Positions 1 through 6,860 of a DNA stretch of 17,121 bases are shown here, piece by piece; the stretch's first letter is position 1, and the number at the start of each line of letters is the position of its first letter. The notes under the pieces were generated by a model. That model saw only the letters and a list, made by a program, of their open reading frames with translations, made no database searches and had not been told where the DNA came from. Source of the stretch: DATJSJ01 sp035504175 (GTDB lineage Bacteria > Pseudomonadota > Alphaproteobacteria > Acetobacterales > Acetobacteraceae). The stretch lies in NCBI GenBank assembly GCA_035504175.1, contig DATJSJ010000183.1:1-17121 (forward strand), read 5' to 3'. Position numbers and translations under genes: made by a program.

Positions 1-1686
1 CACGACATGCAGGACATCGAGTTCACCGTGCAGCAGAACACGCTCTACCTGCTGCAGACGCGCAACGGCAAGCGCACCGCGGCGGCCTCGCTGCGCATCG
101 CGGTGGAGATGGCGAAGTCCGGGCTGATCGACCGCGCCGAAGCGGTGCAGCGGGTCAATCCCGCCGCCCTCGACCAGTTGCTGCACCCGACGCTCGATCC
201 CAACGCGAAGCGCCGCCTGCTGTCCAAAGGCCTGCCGGCGAGCCCGGGTGCCGCCGCCGGCAGCGTCGTGTTCACCGCGGATGAGGCGGAGAGCCGCGCT
301 GCCAAGGGCGAGGCGGTGATTCTGGTGCGGATCGAGACCAGCCCCGAGGACATCCACGGCATGCACGCCGCCCGCGGCATCCTGACCACGCGCGGCGGCA
401 TGACCAGCCATGCCGCGGTGGTGGCGCGCGGCATGGGCCGGCCCTGCGTCTCCGGCGCCGGCGGCATCAGCGTCGATTACGGCGCGCAGACCCTCTCCGC
501 CGGCGGCCAGGTGGTGCGCGCCGGCGAGACGGTCACGATCGACGGCGCAACCGGCGAGGTGTTCATCGGCAGCGTGCCGATGATCGAGCCGGCGCTGTCC
601 GGCGACTTTGCGACGCTGATGGAATGGGCCGACGCGGTGCGCCGGCTGCGGGTGCGCACCAATGCCGAAACCCCGCTCGATGCCGAGACGGCGCGGCGGT
701 TCGGCGCCGAGGGCATCGGGCTGTGCCGCACCGAGCACATGTTCTTCGATCCGGAGCGCATCGGCGCGGTGCGCCAGATGATCATGGCGCATGACGAGGG
801 CGGCCGCCGTGCCGCGCTGGCGCGTCTGCTGCCGTTCCAGCGCGACGATTTCGTCAAGCTGTTCCGCATCATGGCCGGCCTGCCGGTGACCATCCGGCTG
901 CTCGACCCGCCGCTGCACGAATTCCTGCCGCATGGCGAGGCGGAGCTCGCCGAGGTCGCGGCGGCACTCGGCCAGGACGTCGAGGCGATGCGCCGCCGCG
1001 CCGCCGAACTCGCCGAGGCCAATCCGATGCTCGGCCATCGCGGCTGCCGTCTCGGCATCACCTATCCCGAAATCTACGAGATGCAGGCGCGCGCCATCTT
1101 CGAGGGTGCACTCGCCGTTGCCGAGGAGACCGGGCACGCGCCGGTGCCCGAGATCATGATCCCGCTGGTCGGCATGAAGCGGGAGCTCGACATCACCCGT
1201 GCGCAGATCGATCGCGTGGCCAAGGAGGTGTTCGACCGGGCCGGCCGGTCGGTCGATTATTCGGTCGGCACCATGATCGAGCTGCCCCGCGCCGCTCTCA
1301 CCGCCGACGCGATCGCCGAGACCGCCGATTTCTTCAGCTTCGGCACCAACGACCTGACCCAGACCGTGTTCGGCCTGTCGCGCGATGACGCCGGCAAGTT
1401 CCTGCCGCACTACGTCGAGGCCGGCATCCTGCCGAAGGATCCCTTCGTCTCCCTCGATATCGCGGGTGTCGGCACGCTGGTCGAGATCGCGGCGCAGAAA
1501 GGCCGCGGCCGCAAGCCGACGCTGAAACTCGGCATCTGCGGCGAGCATGGCGGCGATCCGGCCAGCATCGGCTTCTGCGAGCGCGCGGGCCTGGACTACG
1601 TCTCCTGCAGCCCGTATCGCGTGCCGGTGGCGCGGCTCGCCGCGGCGCAGGCAGCGCTTGGCGCCGCCGGCGATCGCACCGCCTGA
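1..1686 (+). CDS. ppdK: pyruvate, phosphate dikinase, C-terminal part (5' truncated by window)
   Basis: Interconverts pyruvate, ATP and phosphate with PEP, AMP and pyrophosphate through a phosphohistidine swivelling domain; cytoplasmic. The frame is open from base 1, and the first ATG (base 7) is internal: the HDMQDIEFT stretch is a known mid-protein PPDK segment before the swivelling domain. Of the usual roughly 880-900 residues, 561 are visible. The phosphohistidine motif GGMTSHAAVVAR has its His at bases 409-411. The C-terminal PEP/pyruvate-binding barrel shows RTEHMFF, GTMIELPRA, FGTNDLTQTVFGLSRDD and GICGEHGGDP, with the catalytic Cys at bases 1537-1539, ending in YVSCSPYRVPVARLAAAQA. 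All diagnostic residues visible in this part are intact. The ATP-grasp domain lies outside the window. Single TGA stop; no clear terminator after it. Confidence 0.97.
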   Translation, partial: HDMQDIEFTVQQNTLYLLQTRNGKRTAAASLRIAVEMAKSGLIDRAEAVQRVNPAALDQLLHPTLDPNAKRRLLSKGLPASPGAAAGSVVFTADEAESRAAKGEAVILVRIETSPEDIHGMHAARGILTTRGGMTSHAAVVARGMGRPCVSGAGGISVDYGAQTLSAGGQVVRAGETVTIDGATGEVFIGSVPMIEPALSGDFATLMEWADAVRRLRVRTNAETPLDAETARRFGAEGIGLCRTEHMFFDPERIGAVRQMIMAHDEGGRRAALARLLPFQRDDFVKLFRIMAGLPVTIRLLDPPLHEFLPHGEAELAEVAAALGQDVEAMRRRAAELAEANPMLGHRGCRLGITYPEIYEMQARAIFEGALAVAEETGHAPVPEIMIPLVGMKRELDITRAQIDRVAKEVFDRAGRSVDYSVGTMIELPRAALTADAIAETADFFSFGTNDLTQTVFGLSRDDAGKFLPHYVEAGILPKDPFVSLDIAGVGTLVEIAAQKGRGRKPTLKLGICGEHGGDPASIGFCERAGLDYVSCSPYRVPVARLAAAQAALGAAGDRTA

Positions 1687-1867
1687 CGCCGCGACGACGC
1701 TCATTCCGGCCCGCCGGGGCGAACCCGCGCCCGGTGGCGATCATGGAAATTTGAGCCTCGCGTCGCGCGCGGAGAAGCCGGCGGATCGGGCATGCCCACA
1801 CCGGGCGATGCATCCCCTGCCCCCGGCTTATGTGCGACGATCCCCCGCGTTCGTGATGGAGGAGAGC

Positions 1868-2323
1868 ATGCCCTTCGACGCGCAGGACCCTCGGCTCGGG
1901 GCAGTGGCCATGATCGATGCCGTTCTCGACTATCTCGGCCCGGACGGAGAGCGATGGTACCAGGGCGGCTGGCACCGCCGCGACCAGCGATGCCTGCTCG
2001 GCACGATGGCCCATCTGCGGGCGGTCCGGCACGTCAAGGGCGACGCCACCCGCAAGTATCTTCTGGCCGCGTTCCGCGAGCGCCGCCTGCGCTCGACCAG
2101 CGTGATCGCGGTGAACGACTGCGCCGAGACCACCTTCGACGACGTGCGCGGCATGCTCCTGACCGCGCGCGCGATCGCGCTCGCCGACATCGAAGGCCGG
2201 CCGCGTCCGGCCGCCGAACGTCCCAAGCGGTCACCCGTCATGCGGCAGACGCATTTCGAAGCAGTGGAGCGCATCAAGCGTCAGATTGCCGAGCTGCTCG
2301 AGACGGGGACGATCGAGGCGTAG
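1868..2323 (+). CDS. hypothetical protein, DUF6197-like
   Basis: A 151-residue soluble protein of unknown function. The ATG at 1868 is preceded by GGAGGAG (1858-1864), a good ribosome binding site, so the longer open frame upstream is not needed. Visible features are a W-rich N-terminus (GERWYQGGWHR, about residues 27-37), a CLLG segment (42-45), a helical middle with KYLLAAFRER (63-72) and VIAVNDCAETTFDDVRGMLL (79-98). The Cys-hydrophobic-Gly and N-D-x(5-7)-DV pattern recalls the DUF6197 family from memory; this is a resemblance, not a search result. The C-terminus (130-151) is a charged helix. It stands alone, 181 bp after ppdK on the same strand, so its own promoter is likely. No enzymatic residues are recognisable. 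Confidence 0.75.
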   Translation: MPFDAQDPRLGAVAMIDAVLDYLGPDGERWYQGGWHRRDQRCLLGTMAHLRAVRHVKGDATRKYLLAAFRERRLRSTSVIAVNDCAETTFDDVRGMLLTARAIALADIEGRPRPAAERPKRSPVMRQTHFEAVERIKRQIAELLETGTIEA

Positions 2324-2381
2324 ACCACGATCGCCGGAGGTGAAAACACCGACGGCGCGAAGCATGGTCTGACAACAACAG

Positions 2382-2426
2382 GCTGGACCGGGCTCGCTCG
2401 ACACGGTCGGGCGAGCCTGGTCCGGC
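2382..2426 (+). other. long intergenic hairpin (21-bp stem, 3-nt loop)
   Basis: Bases 2382-2402 pair with 2406-2426 around the loop ACG (2403-2405). All 21 positions pair if the plus strand is transcribed, counting three G-U wobbles (2384/2424, 2390/2418, 2398/2410). On the minus strand those three become A-C mismatches, so the plus-strand RNA folds better. It lies 59 bp past the stop of the upstream hypothetical gene and 155 bp from the 3' end of the convergent threonine synthase-like gene. No T-run follows, so it may be an atypical terminator, an mRNA 3' stabiliser, a REP-like element or part of a small RNA. The rest of the 257-bp gap shows nothing else. Confidence 0.6.
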
Positions 2427-2580
2427 GACGAGGTCCGCGCGGCGCACGTTGTCTCGCGGACGTTTCGCTCAACCAGTCCTGTCCCGCGTGGGCGCCGCCA
2501 GAACCGACCGCCACGCCGAGCGCTGCGCCACCAATCGCGCTCCCGGCAATGCGCCGGCCCGTTGACGCCGCCGAGCGCTC

Positions 2581-3744
2581 CTACGGGGCGGGCTGCGCCG
2601 GCGACAGCAGGGCTGCGATTCGGTCGGCCGCCTTCAGGCCGCTGCCGGTCAGCACCAGCACGGTCTCCTGCCGGTCCGCGACGGCGCCGGAGGCGAGCAG
2701 CTTCGCAAAGGCCGCGGCGGCCAGCGCTGAAGTCGGCTCAACCAGCACCCCCAGCGCCGCGAGGTCGAGCGTGGCCCGCGCGATTTCCGTCTCCTCCACC
2801 ATCACCGCGCCGCCCCGCGTCTCGGCCAGGGCCCCGAGCAATTCCGGCAGGCGCACCGGGCGCGCAATCGCGGTGCCCTCCGCCATGCTCGGACGCGCCA
2901 GGATTTCGACCGCTTCCCCCGCCTGGAAGCTCGTGGCGACCGGCGCGCAGGCGGCGGGCTGGGCGGCGAACAGACGCGGCAGCGTGTCGATCGCCCCGGC
3001 GCGCAGCAGTTCGCCGAAGCCGATCTCCAGCCCGAGCACGATCGAGCCGGCGCCGCAGGGCGCGATCACGTTGGCCGGCGCCCGGAAGCCCAACGCCTCC
3101 CACAGCTCGTACGCGAGCGATTTCACCCCGTGCAGGAAGAACGGATGCCAGTTGTGGCTGGCATAGAATCCCGCCCCGCGTGCCGCCCGCGCCATCGCCG
3201 CCGCCGCGACCCGGTCGCGATCGCCGTCCACGGTCTCGACCTGCGCCCCATACGCGCGGGCTTGCAGCAGCTTGGCCGGGCTCGCCGAGGCGGGGGTGAC
3301 GATCGTGGCGGCCAGGCCGCCCGCCGCGGCGTAGGCGGCGATCGAGGCCCCGGCATTGCCGGAACTGTCCTCCACCACCGCGCGCACGCCCTGCGCCCGC
3401 AACAACGACAGCATCACCGCGGTGCCGCGATCCTTGAAGCTCCCGGTCGGCATCAGGAAATCGAGCTTGAGCAGCGCCCGCGCGCCGTACAGCGAGACCG
3501 GCAGCAGCGGTGTGCCACCCTCGCCGAGCGTGATCGGCTCCGCCGCCGGCAGCGGCAGGGCCGCCCGATAGCGCCAGGGGCCGCGCGCGGCCGCGTCGAT
3601 CGCCTCCCGCCCGCATCCCGGCAGCGGCGTCAGCAGCAGCGGCGAACCGGCTTCCCCGGGCGGCGCCGGCCCGCACCAGCGCGGCTCGTCCAAGGAAAAC
3701 GTGGCGCCGCTGCGCGGGTCGAGGTAGGCAGGGCTCATTCGCAC
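2581..3744 (-). CDS. PLP-dependent threonine synthase-like enzyme
   Basis: Fold-type II pyridoxal-phosphate enzyme of the threonine synthase/tryptophan synthase beta superfamily, 387 residues from the GTG at 3744 or 385 from the ATG at 3738; neither has a clear Shine-Dalgarno. The N-terminus (YLDPRSGATFSLDEPRW, PLLLTPLPG) matches the long N-terminal part of threonine synthase-like proteins. ITLGEGGTPLLP (71-82) is the substrate/phosphate region. Lys104 in PTGSFKDRG should form the Schiff base with PLP, and EDSSGNAGAS is the asparagine loop over the cofactor ring. PCGAGSIVLGLEIGFGEL is the phosphate-binding glycine loop, and TGSGLKA closes the protein. Threonine synthase (phosphohomoserine to threonine) is the best guess; cysteate synthase or diaminopropionate ammonia-lyase-like activity cannot be excluded. 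It is divergent from the DUF2142 gene (start-to-start 131 bp), with no biosynthetic neighbours. Confidence 0.88.
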   Translation of the reverse strand: MRMSPAYLDPRSGATFSLDEPRWCGPAPPGEAGSPLLLTPLPGCGREAIDAAARGPWRYRAALPLPAAEPITLGEGGTPLLPVSLYGARALLKLDFLMPTGSFKDRGTAVMLSLLRAQGVRAVVEDSSGNAGASIAAYAAAGGLAATIVTPASASPAKLLQARAYGAQVETVDGDRDRVAAAAMARAARGAGFYASHNWHPFFLHGVKSLAYELWEALGFRAPANVIAPCGAGSIVLGLEIGFGELLRAGAIDTLPRLFAAQPAACAPVATSFQAGEAVEILARPSMAEGTAIARPVRLPELLGALAETRGGAVMVEETEIARATLDLAALGVLVEPTSALAAAAFAKLLASGAVADRQETVLVLTGSGLKAADRIAALLSPAQPAP

Positions 3745-3875
3745 CCGATGGCTGCGCGGCGCCGGAGGGTCCGGCGCGCCGGATCGCGCCGGTTCAGGCT
3801 CGCCCGGCCGACGCCCCGGTGCAAGCCCGCGCGCGATACGCGCCGCCGGGGCAGGAACGAGGTCTCGCCCGCCGC

Positions 3876-5432
3876 ATGACGCATCCCTCCCAGCTCGCCC
3901 GCGACCGGCGGGGCAAGGCGCCTGCCGGACGCACGGCGCTCGTGCACCGGGTCGGGCGGTCCCTCGCCGCGCTCGGCGACTGGTGGCCGGCGCGCGTCAC
4001 GCTGCCCGCGCTGTTCCTGCTGATCGCGCTGCCGACCACATCGTTCCTGGCGCTGGCGGTGCCGCTCGGGGAGGTGCCGGACGAACCCGCCCATATCGAC
4101 CGCGCGGAAAGCCTGCGTCACGGCGAGATCATCGTCGGCCGCAAGATGTTCCCCGACCTCGGCGTGCCGCTCGCCGGCGGCAAGATCGACCCCGCTCCCG
4201 GGCTCGCCGGCTCGACATGGACCGGTTCGGTGCCGCTGCCGCAGAAGAAGCTCACCGCCGCGCGCGTCGCGCAGCTCGATGCGATCGGCTGGTGGAACCA
4301 CCGGCAATTCGTCGCCTTCCCCAACACCGCGGTCTACATGCCGCTGTTCTACCTGCCGGCAGCGATCGGACTGGCCGTCGGCCGCGCGGCCGGATTGACG
4401 CCGCACGCCTCCGACCTGCTGGCTCGGGCGCTGGGGGCGATCTGCTTTACGCTGCTCGGCACGCTGGTGCTGCTGGCGGCGCGGCGCGGCCGGAGACTGC
4501 TGTTCGCCGGGCTGACGGTGCCGATGACGCTCTGGCTTGCGGCCTCGGTGAACGAGGACGGGCTGATGATCGCCGGCTACGCGCTGGCCGCGGCGCTGCT
4601 GACCCGCGCCTCCGGCGCGCGCGGGGGCGCCTGGTGGGGCGCCGGGCTTGCGCTCGGCCTGGCGATCGCGGTCAAGCCGCCCTACCTGCCGCTCGCCGCG
4701 ATGATGCTGTTGCCGGTGGCGCTGACCCGGGCGGCGAGCTGGCGCGGGCGGGAGCTGCGGGGCCTGCTTTTCGGCGTGGCGCTGGCCTCGGTTCCCGCGC
4801 TGCTGTGGGCGGCGGCGATGGCGCATTTCGTCGCGACCCCGGTGCGCATCGATCCGCCGGCGCATCCGGGGCCGCTCTGGCCGGGCGACCCGCACGCGCT
4901 GTTCCGCGGCCCGGACATGGCGGCCCAGCTTCGCGTCCTCCTGCACGACCCCGCGCTGCTGCTCACGCTCCCCTTCCGCACGATCGCCGCCGACTGGTCG
5001 TTCAAGCCGCACGAGCTGATCGGCGTGCTCGGCCCGCTCGACCTCGTGCTGCCGCAGCCGCTCTACGCGTTCTGGTTCGCGGCGCTCGGCCTCGCCGTCA
5101 TCGGCGATCTGCTCGCCGCGCCGGGCGAGGCGGTGCCGACGTCGTCAGCCCTGAGCATTGCCATCGCGCTGGCCGCTGCGGCACTCACCGTGCTCGCGAT
5201 CTACGACATCCAGTACCTTTCCTGGACCGATGTCGGCGCGACGCGGATCGAGGGCGTGCAGGGCCGCTATCTCCTGCCGGTGCTGGTGATGGTCGCGGCG
5301 GCACTCCCGGTCTGGCCGGTGCGCAACGGACGGTTCTGGCGAGGCGTGCTGACCCTGCCGGTGGCGGGCATGGCGCTGTTCGGGCTCGTCTACCTGCCCT
5401 GGCTCGTGGTCACGACCTACTACCTGCGATGA
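3876..5432 (+). CDS. DUF2142 polytopic membrane protein
   Basis: 518 residues from the ATG at 3876; a GTG at 3819 would add 19 unconserved-looking residues. A basic N-terminus is followed by a first membrane helix (about 42-62) and an extracytoplasmic motif, VPDEPAHIDRAESLRHGEIIVG (starting near residue 67), whose acidic DE pair is the hallmark of DUF2142 and resembles GT-C glycosyltransferases. A further eight to ten hydrophobic segments follow, including a Trp-, Ala- and Leu-rich run between about 170 and 300 and three helices at the C-terminus. DUF2142 proteins are often found near O-antigen and wall-polysaccharide genes and are thought to transfer sugars from polyprenyl carriers; the donor is unknown. 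Its stop is 61 bp from the stop of the convergent MFS gene. The family call is firm; the reaction is inference. Confidence 0.85.
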   Translation: MTHPSQLARDRRGKAPAGRTALVHRVGRSLAALGDWWPARVTLPALFLLIALPTTSFLALAVPLGEVPDEPAHIDRAESLRHGEIIVGRKMFPDLGVPLAGGKIDPAPGLAGSTWTGSVPLPQKKLTAARVAQLDAIGWWNHRQFVAFPNTAVYMPLFYLPAAIGLAVGRAAGLTPHASDLLARALGAICFTLLGTLVLLAARRGRRLLFAGLTVPMTLWLAASVNEDGLMIAGYALAAALLTRASGARGGAWWGAGLALGLAIAVKPPYLPLAAMMLLPVALTRAASWRGRELRGLLFGVALASVPALLWAAAMAHFVATPVRIDPPAHPGPLWPGDPHALFRGPDMAAQLRVLLHDPALLLTLPFRTIAADWSFKPHELIGVLGPLDLVLPQPLYAFWFAALGLAVIGDLLAAPGEAVPTSSALSIAIALAAAALTVLAIYDIQYLSWTDVGATRIEGVQGRYLLPVLVMVAAALPVWPVRNGRFWRGVLTLPVAGMALFGLVYLPWLVVTTYYLR

Positions 5433-5493
5433 GCCGCGATATCGCCGTTCGGCGACCAGCGGAGCGGCAGGAGCGCCCCGTCGCTGGCGAATG

Positions 5494-6753
5494 TCAGGCC
5501 GGCCGCGGCACCGGTCGCGGCCCGGCGCCGATCATCCCGACCATGACGGACGCGCAAAGGCACATCAGCCCGGCGGAGACGAACGCCGCCAGGTAATCCC
5601 CCGTCTCGACCCGCACCAGGCCCGCCGCCCAGGCGGCGGTCGCGGCACCGACCTGATGCGCCGCCGCGATCCAGCCGAACATCACGCCGACATTCTCCTC
5701 GCCGAAGGCGCGCGCCGCGAGCCGCACGGTGGGCGGCACGGTCGCGATCCAGTCGAGGCCGTAGAACACCGCGAACAGCGACAGGCCCCAGAACGAGTAA
5801 TGGAAGGAGAAAGGCAGGAACATCAGCGACAGGCCCCGCAGCCCGTAATACCAGGCGAGCAGCGCCCGGTTGTCCCAGCGGTCGGACAGCCAGCCCGACA
5901 ACGTGGTGCCGAAGAAATCGAACACGCCCATCGCCGCGAGCAACCCGGCCGCCGTCACTTCCGGAATGCCGTGATCGACGCAGGCCGGGATCAGATGCGT
6001 GCCGATCAGCCCGTTGGTCGAGGCGCCGCAGACGAAGAAGGAGCCGCAGAGCAGCCAGAAATCGCGGTGCCCGAGCCCCTCGCGCAGCGCCAGCACCGCC
6101 CGCAGCGCGGGATTGGTCAAAGGCGGGGGCGGCGGCTCGAGCGCCGTGCCGCCGAATGGCGGCAGGCCGAGATCGGCGGGGCGGTCGCGTAGCAGCGCCA
6201 CCACCACCGGGATCAGCAGCAGGGCCACCGCCGCCACCGTCACCGAGACCGCGCGCCAGCCGAACCGGGTCGCGAGACTCGCCAGCACCGGCAGGAAGAT
6301 GAGCTGTCCGGTCGCCGTGCTCGCCGTCAGCACGCCCATCACCAGCCCGCGCCGTGCGCGGAACCAGCGCCCGGCCACCGTCGCCCCCAGCACCAGCGCC
6401 ACCACGCCGGTGCCGCTGCCCACCACCACCCCCCAGAGCGCCACGAGCTGCCAGGACTGCGTCATCAGCGGCGTCAGCGCGACGCCGAGCGCGATCACCG
6501 CGAGCGAAACCGCGACGCTGCGGCGCAGACCGAACCGTTCCATCACCGCCGCGGCGAACGGGCCGGCCAGCCCGTAGAGCAGGATGTTAACCGCCACGGC
6601 GAAGCTGATCGTCGCGCGCGACCAGCCGAATTCGTGCTCCAGCGGCACGATCAGCACCGCCGGCGTGCTGCGGACCCCGGCGCCGAGCAGCAGCACCGCG
6701 AAGGTCACGGCGGCGACCACCCAGGCGTAGTGCAGCCGTCCCGTCAGGCGCAT
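5494..6753 (-). CDS. MFS transporter
   Basis: 419 residues, the usual length of a 12-helix major facilitator. The ATG at 6753 is chosen because GAGGA (6761-6765) lies 7 nt upstream and the protein then starts with RLHYAWVVAAVTFAVLLL, the typical first helix; longer starts (6783, 6867) add Pro/Ala-rich residues with no role. The loop after helix 2 (GPFAAAVMERFGLRRSV) and its echo in the second half (LSGWLSDRWDNRALL) correspond to MFS motif A. The sequence with EFGWSRATISFAVAVN near residues 43-58 resembles the monocarboxylate/oxalate-formate antiporter branch. Substrate cannot be read from sequence. Convergent with the DUF2142 gene and divergent from the methyltransferase gene (107 bp between starts). 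Confidence 0.93.
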   Translation of the reverse strand: MRLTGRLHYAWVVAAVTFAVLLLGAGVRSTPAVLIVPLEHEFGWSRATISFAVAVNILLYGLAGPFAAAVMERFGLRRSVAVSLAVIALGVALTPLMTQSWQLVALWGVVVGSGTGVVALVLGATVAGRWFRARRGLVMGVLTASTATGQLIFLPVLASLATRFGWRAVSVTVAAVALLLIPVVVALLRDRPADLGLPPFGGTALEPPPPPLTNPALRAVLALREGLGHRDFWLLCGSFFVCGASTNGLIGTHLIPACVDHGIPEVTAAGLLAAMGVFDFFGTTLSGWLSDRWDNRALLAWYYGLRGLSLMFLPFSFHYSFWGLSLFAVFYGLDWIATVPPTVRLAARAFGEENVGVMFGWIAAAHQVGAATAAWAAGLVRVETGDYLAAFVSAGLMCLCASVMVGMIGAGPRPVPRPA

Positions 6754-6860
6754 CGGGGCATCCTCGTGGCAGAGCCGGAACATGGCAGGCTTCGCTCCTG
6801 CCGCAAGCCCGCCGCCCGGCAGCCTTGCACTCGCCGCGACGCTCGCGGATGAAGGCGGGG

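Noticed and set aside
1547..1867. Upstream extension of the DUF6197-like frame back to 1547
   Set aside because: It overlaps the end of ppdK in another frame and is Ala/Arg-rich; a good ribosome site supports the start at 1868.
5442..5455. Palindrome TCGCCG-TT-CGGCGA between the DUF2142 and MFS stops
   Set aside because: The stem is only about 5-6 bp with a tiny loop and no T-run; too weak to call a terminator.
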